Positions 1 through 12,130 are shown, counted from the stretch's first letter. The stretch is 64,000 nt of DNA from Gari tellinella (GCA_922989275.2 OV277861.1:38442623-38506622); one strand, 5' to 3'. Notes: generated by a model not told the origin, from the letters alone. Numbers and translations: made by a program.

Positions 1-194
1 AACACTAAAAAGTAGAAAAGTACAACTTTTGGACAATTCTGATAATTCATGTTTATCTTGGTGGCAAACAGTTTGGAGCCTGGTCAGACGCCGGGTTACC
101 CGGCGTCTGATCTGGCTCCAAACTGTTTGCACTGCAAATAATAGTTTTAGCGTAAACGCGTTTATTGGGAAATAATAACGTTTTATCCACTGTA
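1..194. mobile_element. Family A MITE, cut by window edge
   Basis: Right part of a family A element. It holds the central hairpin (arms around 68-95 and 97-131, loop GGGTTACCC) and ends in a degenerate terminal repeat, TTTTATCCACTGTA. Full copies at 16808, 24365 and 47656 show that the missing left end should read TACAGTGGAGAA. Non-coding and non-autonomous. The TA at the ends suggests a Tc1/mariner-type TA target, which is an inference. Confidence 0.8.
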
Positions 195-1399
195 CCATTT
201 GATTTATTTGTCACAAATTCGCCTGAAGCGTTCAGAAGATTACATGATCGAAGTGCGATTTATTTCCGGAATGTACAGAATATTTTAATATGATCAACAT
301 AAACACTTGATATGTAAATACTTTTTGTAACACATATTTACAATGAGTAGATTCGCCGTCTGTAAAAAATCTAAAACTCACAATATTTTAGTAATATTAT
401 AAGTGTGTTGAGTCGTCCAGGTATTAATGATGCTTCATCCCCATATATTGTTTATGACACGGTTTTTTTGTTCAATTAGTGGAAATTAAATGGCAAACAA
501 TTAATGTCTCCCGAGGGCACACTACGGCACAATAGCTATTTGAACTGATGTATGCATGGTCATTGATTCCACTAAACATCTGATATGTCGCATGCAGATA
601 AATCATGGAATTTATAAGTAATTCTACACAAACTGATGGTAATGTGTGTTCCATCAAAGTAGTCTTATATTCGAGAATACAGAGATCACGTGACAGATCT
701 AGTAAATTAAGCGATGATCCGGTCGGAATGCCTTTTTAGAAACTAAAAGTTGTTTCTAAAATAGTAAAGTACATGCACATGTTTCAGTTTAGAAAACATA
801 AATATAAATTTCAAGTATTTTGGAAAAAGAACAGTCGACAAGTATATTGGATCGTAACGGTTTGAGGAAAACTAACCCGGATAAATATCTGTTAACGTTT
901 GGCGTTTTTGTTTAGGCAAGAATTTTGGTACATAATCGATTAATCGACTTTAAGATAGTTACTTTATTTCTTAAGAGACGTTTTGTGTGTTTTCCGTTTT
1001 CCATCATGGCCAAACTTGATACTTTAGACACATTTTATTAGTACTCTCTTTAATAATATCGGTACATTGCTGCACTTCTATATTACGTTTATTCTTATCA
1101 TCAATTCTTAGCCTTGAGGTGAACCTGTTTATGGATATCGACATAATTTTTGAGACACTGCTTTTTACCCAATCGAGTTAATACTACTCTATACATTTAA
1201 TTACCATCCAATTATTCCAAAATCGGATTAAGTTAGGTAGGACAGACCATTTTTTCAAATGGGAATAAATACTAAGTGTCATACGCCATTGGAAAGGTAT
1301 TTTTAAATTGCAGATCAATGCACTTTAACTGAAAACTTTATCATCATTGGTTATCAAGTTATGACGTTTTAAAGTTACCATGGTTACGAAAGTAGTGTC
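195..1399. other. AT-rich DNA, nothing recognised
   Basis: No convincing open reading frame, RNA gene or repeat family seen here. The only ORFs are about 60 codons and have no recognisable content. Confidence 0.5.
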
Positions 1400-2060
1400 A
1401 CCCTACGGTTTAAGGATAATAACTTTTGTTTTAATGGGCCGATCACGATCATTGTTGGTGAGACAAGTTGCTAATGAGCATAGGATGCTTACGATTGCAT
1501 TTTTATTTGAAAGATCAAAGGTCACGTGATCTGTTACTAAAAATAGATTTTTTACTTCGCTTTGGTTTCCGGACAATAACGTTTCTTCTAATGGGCCGTT
1601 CATGATCATTTTTGTTCAACTTGTTGCTTAAGAGAAGGGGATACTTAGGATTGCATTTTAAGTAAGAAGGTAAAAGGTCACGTGATCGGTACCTTAAAAT
1701 AGATATTTGGCATCGCTTTGGTTTCAGGACAATAACTTGCGATTATCACAAACATTTTTGGTGAACTTGTTGCTTATGAGAATAGGATACTTAGGATTGC
1801 ACATTAGGTTAGTAGGTAAGAAGTCATGTGATTTGTTACTAAATATACATTTTTGGCGTTGCTTTGGTTTCTGCAGACCATGACTTTTGATCTGGTGGGT
1901 TGACCACGATAACTTTTAATGAACTGGTTGTGTATCAAGAGGGGTTGCTTGGAGTTGCATTTCGGCCTGGTAGGACAAAGGTCAATAATCTGTTACTAAA
2001 ATTAGGTTATTGGCTTCGCTTTGGTTTCTTGTCAGTATCATTTGATGGTGGGCAGGGCAG
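1400..2060. repeat. Degenerate tandem repeat, about 4 units of 150-158 bp
   Basis: The phrase GCTTTGGTTTC recurs at about 1557, 1714, 1861 and 2018, always followed by an ATAACTT-type segment and, further on, AGGTCACGTGATC or a decayed form of it. Unit identity is perhaps 70-80 percent by eye. Non-coding. The CACGTG E-box core sits once per unit in the better preserved copies. Confidence 0.7.
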
Positions 2061-2252
2061 GTGATTATTGTGTTTGATTTGTCCATCTAATGCATCTATC
2101 AAGTGTTCGTGTATTTTGGCTGTGACCGTTTTGATGTAAGCTATTGGAAGTAAAGGGATACATACGTTTTTCTCAATAATACAATCTATTTACTCATAAT
2201 AGTCTATTAGAGATAATTATATAAATAGTTACACCCTAGGCTTTGGAACTGA

Positions 2253-2294
2253 CATGAGGGAGTAAAATGAGGGATTTGTTCACTTTACTCCCTC
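2253..2294. repeat. Small hairpin with GAGGGAGTAAA arms
   Basis: GAGGGAGTAAA and TTTACTCCCTC face each other across a loop of about 17 nt. No larger element is visible around it. Confidence 0.6.
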
Positions 2295-2379
2295 TTTTCT
2301 AGAGCTCTGGGTTATAACATATATGCCACTATAGAAATAAGAAAACTAATTGGTGATGAAATAACACTTAAAAATACCA

Positions 2380-2450
2380 CTACACACGCATTCTGCTTTA
2401 TTATCATCCTGTTTAAAGCTCAGAGTTTTAAGCTATATTCTGCTACAGTA
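2380..2450. repeat. Fragment of hairpin-B element
   Basis: Contains GCATTCTGCTTTATT, CCTGTTTAAAGC and TTTTAAGCTATATTCTGCTA, the right half and flank of the hairpin-B element that is intact at 13655 and 23438. The left arm is missing. Confidence 0.5.
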
Positions 2451-3045
2451 TAGAATTGTTTCATTATGCTGCATATATATGATTGTATAAACCTATGGCA
2501 AGTTCCTAGCATTGAAGATACGAGCAAACGAGACAATCTTTAAAGGCCTATTTCTGGCTCTGCGGAGTGTCAATTTAAGTGTTTATTGTCGTAGGTGTCA
2601 ATTGGGTTGTTTTTGTGGTAGGGTCCCCACATTCTGGATACACAGTTGTTTTATCATATTACCCAGAGGTACAATGGTCTAGGGTACTAGCTCATTGCAG
2701 TACCGAAGTACTACCGTACTACCTCTGTGAAAAGTGTTCAAGGATTTTAGAATATTCATGAACGTTAATTGGCTGCATCTAGAATTGATTAAGAGCTTGA
2801 AGAATTAGTTTACCAATTCTATAAAAGGAGTTCAAGAACTTTTGTAAATCTAGAATAATGATTATAATACTATCAAATTTCTAGATTTTTTGCAGAATAT
2901 TCATGAACGTTAAATAGCCGCTTCTAGAATTCTGTATGGCATAAGTCTAAAATAAGTCAATACCTTCCCAAATGGGTAGGTATTATTACAAAAAGATAAG
3001 TGATCTAGCTGATTGTAATGCAATTATTTAAGAGATAAGAATGGG
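2451..3045. other. Intergenic DNA with a short direct repeat
   Basis: AGAATATTCATGAACGTTAA occurs at about 2749 and again at about 2895, each followed by a related TAG(A)CCGC/TCTAGAATT segment. Otherwise nothing recognised. Confidence 0.5.
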
Positions 3046-3049
3046 ATCT

Positions 3050-3480
3050 CATAACAAGGGCCACCGTGGCTCTAAACCGCTCACCTGGTACACCATGTAA
3101 AACTTGACACATAGTGAGTGGCTGACCTAGATTACGACTGGACATGACCCACACTCAACCTTTAGAGTGTTAACCAGATTTTTTATTTGATCCAGCGACC
3201 TAGTTTCTGCCCAAGCACAATCCACATTTGAGTTTGACCTAGATTTGATGTACGCAAATATTCTGACAATATTTCATTCAAATCTAGTCAGATGTGTAGC
3301 CACTAGAGGGTTATCACTGTTTTTCTTTGATTTGACTTTGATACCTAGTTTTTGACCCGAGATAACCCACATTCGAACTTGGCCTAGATTTGTTCAAGGC
3401 AAACATTGTCATCAAGTTTTATGAAGATCGGATGAGTGTCCACGAACTAAATTATATGTATACCACTTTTCAGAGAATAA
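3050..3480. repeat. Degenerate tandem repeat of GACCTAGTTT type
   Basis: Two to three diverged units share GACCTAGTTTCTGCCC or TACCTAGTTTTTGACCC, CCACATTTGAGTTTGACC or ATTCGAACTTGGCC, and TTCATCAAATC- or ATGAAGATCGG-like stretches, spaced about 150 bp. The style is that of dispersed tandem arrays common in molluscan genomes (general knowledge, not searched). Confidence 0.55.
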
Positions 3481-3504
3481 TAACCTTTGTTTGAACACAG
3501 GTGA

Positions 3505-3670
3505 TCTCTTAAAGCAGCTCGAAAGTAGAACACATTTGTGCTTCACTTTCAGCCTGCTTAAATCTACATGGTACAAAAAGTCAAAGTAATAAATACCTGC
3601 TTAAACAAGTAACCACTTGAAGAAGGTTGCAGTAGAGCAGAACATGCTTTAAATCTGCTAGGATAAAGAA
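3505..3670. repeat. Decayed hairpin-B fragments
   Basis: TTAAAGCAGCTCGAAAGTA faces CTTCACTTTCAGCCTGCTTAA across a short centre (3510-3565). A second partial, inverted-looking remnant with CAGAACATGCTTTAAATCTGC follows at about 3635-3660. Confidence 0.5.
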
Positions 3671-3770
3671 TAGTTTTCGTATAGTAATGGAACCATTTTC
3701 TTCAGTGTGGGAGCAAAATAAGGGCGTATAAGGTTTATTTATGGAGTATTGTGTTAAATACAAAAGAAAA

Positions 3771-5084
3771 CATATTTAAGCTGTCACAGCTGTTTCAATC
3801 TTATTAGCACTAAATGTTCATATCTACCCGATGAATATATCTCACTGTTTTTTTATTTATTATAAGACCCCAAATTTAAAAGTAAAAATACCCCGATAAC
3901 ATCAATTTTCAATCTATAATATGTGTGTTTAACCATTACCCAGCAGTAATCGTCTGCTTTAAATTGTTGTCTGCAAACAATATTTAAATATGATTTGTAC
4001 TTTTTTTAATTGAGAACGTCTCAGAGACAAGTGTAAAAAAGCTTGGATACAGATCAGACGCGAAATTATGCAGCGCCTGGTTTAGATCGATTAATTTTGG
4101 AAATAACAGTCATGAAGTCGCGATCAGCATGATAAAGTTAATTGCAACAACTACCAGCATCCCCTAGATTTGTCTACATCTATAATTTAGTACCCTACTG
4201 TGATCATTGGTTTGCAATAAACATACTCTGATACGGATGATATTCGGTTGGTTGACTAATTGGTTCATTCAATCATTTATTAGGTCACTCATTCTGTTAT
4301 TCTATCAGCTTTTTCATTGTTTGCTTATTTGTGTGTTCACTCATTTTGAATTGACAATACATTCACTCTCATTTTTTTTTTTTAGTTCAGATGCGCCAAC
4401 AATATGTGCCATGATGTGAAAGTGTGTTGTCGCACCTACCCCTCCACTACCATGTTAACATTAAAATAGAATATTATTAAATACATTTTATATCGCTCTT
4501 TACTGATATACATGTATATCAAATAGTATGCGTAAATATTGAAAAGTTCTGGCACAAGTCAGCGACCATGTATATCACGATCATTGCACATTTGTAAAAC
4601 GTGTTGGATCCATATTATACGCACAGTCACTAGCCGTCCTGTCTGGACCCATACTGCTTACAAATGTCCTGGTTCTCCATGGAGAGATAGATGCATCTTT
4701 AAGACTCTGATCAGACACCGCATAATGCGGCGTCTGATCAGAGTCTAAACTGTTTGCCTATGTCCGATATATCGAGGGCACACGTTAGTTAACTAATGGT
4801 GAATCTGTGAAGAGTACACTAATCTTATGCAAACAGGACATGCAGGAGCCCTCTTCACTGTATGTCATTTTGTATTATGTTGTTAAAAGTTGTTAAAGAC
4901 ATCTCCTGACGACCTTTTGGTCATAACGCCTTGCCAGATTATTTACTGTCAATTTCCTTGCAAAAAGCATGGGTCTTGTGCATATTGAACCATTGAATCG
5001 TCTTATGTGAGACTCTACCTTTATATTTGATAGTTTGGTTAGAAATAACCATTGAAAATCACTAGAGCATGAGTATAATCTGGA
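3771..5084. other. Non-coding stretch with two core hairpins
   Basis: A degenerate core hairpin sits around 4040-4095 and a good one at 4698-4757. No coding potential recognised elsewhere in the stretch. Confidence 0.45.
4698..4757. repeat. Core hairpin (type 1), solitary
   Basis: AGACTCTGATCAGACACCGC faces GCGGCGTCTGATCAGAGTCT, followed by AAACTGTTTGCC. Same module as in the MITEs, but here I cannot define flanking terminal repeats. Confidence 0.75.
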
Positions 5085-5090
5085 CCTCAG

Positions 5091-5343
5091 CAGGGCTGCC
5101 ATAAGTTGACATGAACAATCCGAAGATTTCAAAATTTGCATTTTTCAAGTGCGATTTTACGAATCATACCGTTACCCCGTCGCCTGTTTCTAGTTTTGTT
5201 GACACGTGGCTGCCTAAAGCAGGCTGGAAGTAAAGCAGAATGCGCCTTAAGGCGCATTCTGCTTTACTTTCAGTCTGCTTTAAGCTTCAATATACTAGAA
5301 AAATCCGGAGATGTAGGAAAAATCCGGAGAAATGGCAGCCCTG
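5091..5343. mobile_element. MITE with CAGGGCTGCC ends, 6-8 bp target duplication
   Basis: Terminal inverted repeats CAGGGCTGCCAT and ATGGCAGCCCTG bound 253 bp. The target duplication CCTCAG lies on both sides (5085-5090 and 5344-5349). It can be read as 8 bp, CCTCAGCA, if the ends are set two bases inwards. The ends and duplication length suggest a hAT-like non-autonomous element (inference). A hairpin-B module occupies its centre (about 5170-5300). A second copy lies at 59093. Confidence 0.8.
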
Positions 5344-5852
5344 CCTCAGCAGGTAAACTGAGATTGTGATGCACGTGATTTACAGTTTCATTGACACCAC
5401 CAGAACAATATGCTGGTGGTCCCTCAATGGACTGAGGAAAAGTCTTTAAAGTTAACTATTTCACTGCTGCAATGGCGTGTGCTCTCTTTGACTTCTCCAA
5501 GGTATAATTTAGACATACATTTGGGAACAAAGACACATCCACAAGCCATTCAAACAGTCAAGGTCCCTGATCAGACGCCGAGTTACGAGGTGTCCAATCT
5601 GAATCGTATTAATGTCTGCTTATATTTTTAGTATGCTTCTACTTTTACCATTTATCTGATTTAGGAAACATTGATAATAGTGTAGCGTGGTTTAGACCCT
5701 GTTTAAATGTCGTGTGACGCGGCCTCTTATCAGGATCAAAGCTATACCCAAATTTAATTTATGTTGTCTTGACAATGAAATGGATTATACACAATTTAGC
5801 GTAAGGAACTTATAAAACATTTCAGCCCATAATTTAGAACATTGGCCATGGA
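5344..5852. other. Spacer with decayed core hairpins
   Basis: Decayed type 1 hairpins occur at about 5546-5612 (CAAACAGTCAAGG, CTGATCAGACGCCG, then a worn right arm) and 5690-5745. No gene seen. Confidence 0.45.
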
Positions 5853-6212
5853 AACAGTGTTCCCTCCCTGGAAAGACCCTCTCAACAACGACTCCCTCCT
5901 TACACTAACCCTTGCTGATGTTACCCAAAAAAGAAAATTATGTCTAACGCCTTTCATGGCTGCAATACCGTCTGCTTAAATTTGCCGTCTGCAGTTTTTC
6001 TCAAAGTTACATAACAGACATTTTGACAGAAAAAAAACTTAATAACGCCTGACAAACAGTTTGACTCTAGATCAGACGCCGCCTTACGCGGCGTCTGATC
6101 TGGACTCAAGCTGTTTGCAAATGTAAGCCAACGTTTCCCCTATAACAACTCCCTCCGAACAACGCACACATGTGTTGTCCATTGGATGTCGTTGTAGAGA
6201 GGGAACGCTGTA
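5853..6212. mobile_element. Family D MITE (copy 1)
   Basis: Ends read ACAGTGTTCCCTCC and GAGGGAACGCTGTA. Inside are the family's CAACAACGACTCCCTCC blocks, the TGCCGTCTGCAGTTTTTCTC block, and the type 1 hairpin at about 6056-6120. Complete but diverged. Confidence 0.85.
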
Positions 6213-6574
6213 ATACTGACAGGATATCATTCACTTACAAGTTCTTTTTCGTTTAATGTCAAACACAAGTCATGTTCATTAATCTTAAAACAAACCGATC
6301 AAACGTGTCTTCCGTTTAATTCGCTTAGAACATAACATTCGCTTCATGTTTCGTTTATCCCCTTTTCTTTTCCAAATTAAGAACAGAGTCGTTTAGGCTG
6401 AAACATATATTTAAAACGATTTTCAAAGGCTTTGATCAATATCAGTCAAATAATATATATTTGTATGGCAGCTATTGTCGCAAAAGGCGGTGAACGTTGA
6501 CACACACAAATGGATGATATACAATCAACCCTAGCAACCGGTATCTTCATCATAAACAAACAGTAAACCTGCAA

Positions 6575-6984
6575 ACACAGCGCCCCCTCCCAACAACGAC
6601 CCTCCCAACAACGACTCCCTTCCTACAACGACCCTCCTAACAACGACTCCCTCCCTACAACGACCATTGCCGCTGCTCCCGAAACTAGACAATTATTCTA
6701 ACGCTTTTACTACTTCTATATCTTCTGCTTAAATGTATAGTCTGCTGTTTTTACATAAAGTGAAATATAAGTTTATATTTTGATGGAATGAATATAAAGA
6801 CGAGTGAAAAAAAGCTTGAATCCAGATCAGACTCTGCTTTACGCGGCGTCTGATATGGATTCAAATTGTTTGCAAATTAATGTAAGGTAATGTTTTAATG
6901 CCTCCTCCCTATAACGGCTCCCTCCGAGCAAAACACATAATCTGTGACTCCCATTGGGTGTCGTTGTAGAGAGGGAACGCTGTA
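6575..6984. mobile_element. Family D MITE (copy 2)
   Basis: Runs from ACAGCGCCCCCTCC to GAGGGAACGCTGTA. The left end carries extra CCTCCCAACAACGAC units, a small internal expansion of the subterminal repeat. The type 1 hairpin is at about 6808-6872. Confidence 0.85.
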
Positions 6985-7182
6985 ATACACTTGTTCTATG
7001 CAACTTGTGTAACAGCCCACTAGATGGGGTCTACACTGTGTGTCATAAAGTAATATGTTGTTAATTTCAACATTAAATAGTCAAAAAGGGACAAAAATAG
7101 TTGCACATTGGAAGGCCCTTAAACAGTGTCAGTGGCGAGTGTTTAACATATTTGTGCCCACGATCCCATATATGGGACATAG

Positions 7183-7233
7183 GCAAACAGTGTAGACTCT
7201 GATCAGACGCCGATCAGAGTCTACACTGTTTGC
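7183..7233. repeat. Core hairpin with the loop region trimmed
   Basis: GCAAACAGTGTAGACTCTGA faces TCAGAGTCTACACTGTTTGC with only a few bases between, a nearly perfect 51 nt palindrome. Compared with other type 1 hairpins the GC-rich tip is shortened symmetrically. Confidence 0.8.
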
Positions 7234-7239
7234 TGATAG

Positions 7240-8455
7240 GGATTTCAATATAAAACGAAATATAAATGAAAATTTGGACCAGGCACCCCTTTTTAAGTAA
7301 AAAATGGACTATTCCAATGTATAAGCATGGAAGAATCCACTGGGCTCAAATTGGTTAAATACTTAAAATGCGGATACGAGCACACGTATTTGACAATAGT
7401 CTCAAGAAGGTTAGCTTGTAACCGTCACTCAACTGTCAAACATTATACAATAAAGACTTCATGGAATCTAAGATGGCGAAAATATTGACCAGACTCGGTT
7501 CCATAAGGACTACATTGCCAAAGTTGACGTAATAACCCCTCTTTAATCTGCTATCTAATGCTTAACCTTCCGGAAACTGTTAGTGTACTTGTCGTGTTCA
7601 ATATAGGGCGATTGCAACATATCTCAAAAGTGATTCAAAGGCATCTCATTTTCAAAACATCATCAGAGTGTCAAACCGTTTCTATCCAAATGATAGATTA
7701 AGTTAGTTGGCGTCTCGTCCAAATACCGATAGTTTGCAATAGTTATAACGAATTCACACGCAGTGTGCAGACGATTAAAGTTGACTTGTTCTTAATAGGA
7801 CCACACGAACTAGAGACATTTGAATCAGATAATTTACCTTTAGCACGAGACGAAGACATTTATTGGTAACATTTTGACACAATTTTGAGCTCGATTAGAC
7901 GCATGGGAATTCTGATCCAATTAAATGATCATTCTATTTTTTAAGTTTCCAAACAACTGCCGATAAACCATTTTGGTACTTTGCACTGCTGAATATGGAA
8001 TATTGTGTTGACAAAATGTAGCCAGCGCATCTAAGGTGAACTAAACAGGGGTTCTAAGCTTCATTGAGATTAAGTAATTCGAGGAACTGCAAGTCCATTG
8101 TAACAGGCCTGGGAAGGTAGTAGGAACTTCCGCTCATAGGAAACAGTATTAGTATTACCGGATAACTACGTCTTGCAATATTGCAATATGGTAAATTCAA
8201 GAAATAGCTTAATAGAAACTAGAAGAATAAACATACACACAATCAGCCCAATTTATAGTCACAATCCCAGTTCTCAATTTTCTTGACTGATGTTGTCAGG
8301 ATTTTAACAATAGCCTAAACAATTATTGGAGCTGTGGTAATATTTCTTAGTAAATATGAGTTATAAATATAAGATAATACAATTAATGAATGATGCTTAT
8401 ACAGAAACATTTTGCACTGTATTCCCTTATCAGCGATAACTATTTCACTGCTATC
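7240..8455. other. No feature recognised
   Basis: AT-rich, without ORFs above about 60 codons, known repeat families or hairpins that I can support. Confidence 0.45.
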
Positions 8456-8479
8456 GGCGATAACAGGCGATCGTTAAAA

Positions 8480-8540
8480 CCGTTTGTACCCTTATTAGAC
8501 GCCATGTAGCGCGCTATCTGATCAGGATTCAAACTGTTTG
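8480..8540. repeat. Core hairpin, worn
   Basis: Left arm CCGTTTGTACCCTTATTAGA is worn; right arm CTGATCAGGATTCAAACTG is good. Confidence 0.6.
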
Positions 8541-8779
8541 AAACTTCTCCGTTCACAATTTACAACTTCTCTGAAACCAATGACCCAAACATGCAATATA
8601 TCTAAAAAATCTTTTAATCAAGAACGACTGGTTCGATTTCAATTTGGTTTTCACAAAAATGTTTCTCAATTTACATACTTTCGAAATTGTGCAATGAATT
8701 TTGATCCGTCAAAAAGCATGACCGCCAGAGGGCGTGGTTAATTTCCGTATTAACATAATATTGACAACCAAAGTCAAAA

Positions 8780-9310
8780 CTTTACGAATCTTTTTGTCAA
8801 ATAACCGTTAGTCATAGGACAACCAAATATCATATGTTGCATCATGTTGTAAACCTTTACCAAGTTAATTCAAATTATGATCCCCGGGTCAAAAATGGCT
8901 CCACCCTTGGCTTATGAGTTTTTGTTATAGTTGTTCTTAAAAATCTTCCTCTCTGCAACCGTTAAGCCCAGACTTTTTATAATTGGCATCTAGCTTTGCC
9001 ATATGATCATCTACCAAGATTGTTCAAATCATGACCCTAGTGTCAAAAATTGCTCCGCCCTGGGGCTTTTTATTTTACATAGACTTATACAGGAAAACCT
9101 TGAAAAACATTCTTCTCTGAAACCGTTAGGTCCAGACCTTTTATATTTGGCATCTAGCTTTGCATTATGGTCTTCTACCAAGTTTGTTCAAATCATGACC
9201 CCGGGGTAACAAGGTAAAAAGGTAAAAAATGACCAGCCCCGGCGGCTTATTAGTTTAACATAAACTTATACAGGAAAACCTTTTAAAACAATTTCGTCTA
9301 TGAAACCATT
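8780..9310. repeat. Degenerate tandem array, three units of about 165-180 bp
   Basis: Each unit carries TTGGCATCTAGCTTTGC-like, CTACCAAGATTGTTCAAATC-like, ATGACCCCGGGGT-like, GGCTCCGCCC-like and TTACATAGACTTATACAGG segments in the same order. Diverged copies of the same unit recur at 25335-26110 and 38930-39470. Non-coding; short ORFs across it are chance. Confidence 0.75.
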
Positions 9311-9758
9311 GTCAGAATTCAATAAGAACTTGAAGGAATATTATTTAAGTGACAATTCATTGGGACTATTTATATACTTTATAAATTTTTACTTTTTTGC
9401 TCGAATAGTAATAATGACAAACAGATTCTGAGTTGCTTCTTCATGCAACTGTCCATATACATGCAATGACAAACTTCGTTTTGCATTGAGTATAACACAA
9501 TAGTTTCTCGAATTATCGATTTAGGACCGCATGCAGCCCTTGTTCTATATTTGGCCGATCTCTGACGTAACAATCACATTTAGTATTTAGCGAGTATTCA
9601 GTATGTATGAGGTAAGATGATAGCGAAAGAGGCTGAATCCATTAATGTAATTTAGAAGTAGAATAGAATTAACATTAAGATGTCAGATTGTGTTACCCTA
9701 TATTCCCCTAGAAGCGTATCCCATAACTTGCCTATCAACCGTTGTTAAGTTCAAAAGC
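9311..9758. other. No feature recognised
   Basis: No ORF or repeat I can support. Confidence 0.4.
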
Positions 9759-9981
9759 TACAGTAACAACTCACTATTAAGACCACATTATTGTGTAAAT
9801 TATTACGTTTTCACGACATGTGGCTGCTTAAAGCAGGATGACAGTATAATAGGAAGCTCCATTTGGAGTTTTCTGCTTTACTCTCACCTAAAATTATCAC
9901 CTTGCTATATAAGCTGACACCTGCCTTTGATAAATAAATCAGCCTTTGTTTTAATGGTCGTAATAGAAAGGTTTTACTGTA
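9759..9981. mobile_element. Family F MITE (copy 1)
   Basis: Begins TACAGTAACAACTCACTATT and ends AGAAAGGTTTTACTGTA. The central palindrome around GAAGCTCCATTTGGAG is worn. The copies at 38124, 39482 and 39689 are better preserved. Confidence 0.75.
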
Positions 9982-10027
9982 CCTCAAAACACAAATCGCT
10001 TTTGGGTATATCAACAATTGTATGTGA

Positions 10028-10270
10028 ATTCTAATAAATGATTTTTTTTTCAACAACAAAAAATACATTTCTTAAGCTGATTTTAAATGTAAAATGTATA
10101 AAGTATCCTTTGAATCAGTACTGAGACTGTAAATTGATTATACCATAAGAGGATTTGCCGAATCCTGGAGAAAAATACTTTGTTTCAAGGATTACCGCGA
10201 ACAATGTTCAAGAAAAATTAGAACAAACGCTTTTATACAGGAAAATAACGTCCCTGTGTAGTATGCATCT
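10028..10270. repeat. Left arm of a 243 bp long inverted repeat
   Basis: Reverse complement of 11371-11612 with only scattered differences; for example the CAACAACAAAAAATACATTT and GAATCCTGGAGAAAAATACT stretches are matched. The arms enclose about 1.1 kb containing a family E palindrome and part of a family D MITE. Whether the arms are TIRs of a 1.6 kb element or an inverted duplication cannot be told by eye. Confidence 0.85.
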
Positions 10271-10485
10271 GCTAGCTCCACCAGATACAAACTTATCTTT
10301 AACCTTTCCACCGCCAAATTAATCATACGATAGTTTTCACCTTTACCGCCATAGTTTATTCTGCTTCAGTATTGTTGTCCGAAATATATTTCAAGAGTTA
10401 GATTTAAAGCATTCTGACTGACCAAAATTTGAAACGAATGTCAAAAACGTTTTAAACCTAATTAGACACCACTGGTGTTACTTTG

Positions 10486-10630
10486 GGCCAAGGTTATAAA
10501 GCTTTTGAATTGAGCCTGAGTGTGTTCTCAAGCATTTGATTGGTCAGATTTGAGCCTAGGCTCAAATCTGACCAATCAAATGCTTGAGAACAACTAAAGG
10601 CTCAATTGAAAAGCTTTATAACCTTGGACC
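10486..10630. mobile_element. Family E palindromic element (copy 1)
   Basis: A 145 bp near-palindrome centred on CCTAGG. Outer ends are CCAAGGTTATAAAGC and GCTTTATAACCTTGG. The inner arm ATTTGATTGGTCAGATTTGA is perfectly mirrored. Copies lie at 28366 and 58206. Non-coding; capable of a cruciform. Confidence 0.85.
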
Positions 10631-11124
10631 TTGATAACACAAGCGTGGTATTGCTAGTTAACTGGAACCAACATAACTTTTGCAGAAAGGTAAAATTGTA
10701 ACGGGGGTTACAAAATAGAGCGAATTTACATTGACCGAGGTTGTCAAAACATGTAAATAGAAGATATGCGTATGTTAAACGTATACTCGTCGCTAGGGGT
10801 GAGTGTGTTACAATAAAGTAAAGACATTTTCCTAGGGAGTTTCGTTTTATTTTGTGATATAAACAATTTGCTCGTGGTTGGACTTATTTTATAAAATGAG
10901 ATTAGTAATGATATCACACAATGACTTTTCTAATTCAAATTAAATCTATAACTGATATTATCTCTCTTAATAGATAATGAACAAAATCTAACGTTACTGT
11001 AAAATATGCTTTGCCGTACTTCTTCCTTTGTATTGGAAGCAAACAGTTCACAACATAATTAAAGATCGATAACACCAATAGAAAACCCCTTCAATATTTA
11101 GGCTTGACGGACGGGCGACTAAGC

Positions 11125-11318
11125 GAATAAGAATAATTACGAGTGATAAACAGCTTGAATCCAGATCAGTCACTGCGTTACGCGGCGTCTGATCTGGATT
11201 CAAGTTGTTTGCAAATGTGAGGCAAGTCTTAATTTTCCCTTGCTATAATGACTCCCTCCGAACAACATACACAATATGTGTATCCCTGTGGGCGTCTTTG
11301 TAGAGAGGGAGCACTGTA
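11125..11318. mobile_element. Family D MITE fragment (copy 3)
   Basis: Type 1 hairpin at about 11153-11215, then the CTCCCTCCGAACAAC block and the right end GAGAGGGAGCACTGTA. The left end is missing. Confidence 0.8.
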
Positions 11319-11370
11319 TACCATTAGGAGCTATCTGCATTACTAAGTAGTGCATATACCGCAGGGTAAG

Positions 11371-11612
11371 AGATGCATACTACACAGTGACGTTATTTTC
11401 CTGTATAAAAGCGTTTGTTCCAACTTTTCTTGAACATTGTTCGCGGTAATTCTTGAAACAAAGTATTTTTCTCCAGGATTCGGCAAATTTTCTTATGGTA
11501 TAATCAATTTACAGTCTCAGTACTGATTCAAAGGATACTTTATACATTTTACATTAAAATTCAGCTAAGGAAATGTATTTTTTGTTGTTGAAAAAAAATC
11601 ATTTTATTAGAA
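11371..11612. repeat. Right arm of the 243 bp long inverted repeat
   Basis: Mirror of 10028-10270. Starts AGATGCATACTACACAGTGA and ends AAAAATCATTTTATTAGAAT. Confidence 0.85.
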
Positions 11613-12070
11613 TGTTTTATTCAGCAAAGACATACATGTCTATCAGCATTATATAATATAATAACATTTATGATCCTATATAACCTATATTAATGTACGA
11701 CATAAATGTTATCAAAGATATATTGACCAAATCGCTTAAAGATACCAAATACAACTTCAAGAAGGTTCTAAACATGTTTTCAATATAACCGAACAAATAT
11801 TATAACCACGCCCTATGGCGGTCATGTATTTAGACGGATAAAAATTATTTGAACAACTTTTAAATATATTTAGGAAAAACATTTTGGTATAAACCAAATT
11901 GAAAATTGGACCAGTAAATTCGGAGAAGACGACCTTTCTAGATATCGTCCACGGTTGTCATGGCAACCAGACAAATTATCTCATCCATTTTCTTTTAACA
12001 ATCTTCATTCCGCACCCTACTGATGCTTCTAATGAAGTTTGGCTATCCTGAGAAGATGTTTGCAATTGTT
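11613..12070. other. No gene; leads into a GACG-rich simple repeat
   Basis: AT-rich at first. From about 11930 there is a TTGTCATGGCAACC motif, then a stretch typical of the tail of a dispersed repeat. Confidence 0.4.
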
Positions 12071-12071
12071 G

Positions 12072-12112
12072 AAGGACAGACGGACGGACGGACAGACGGG
12101 CGACAGACGACG
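12072..12112. repeat. GACGGACG-type simple repeat
   Basis: Imperfect GGACAGACGGACGGACGG run. Confidence 0.7.
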
Positions 12113-12130
12113 TACATGTACAGAGTGGGT

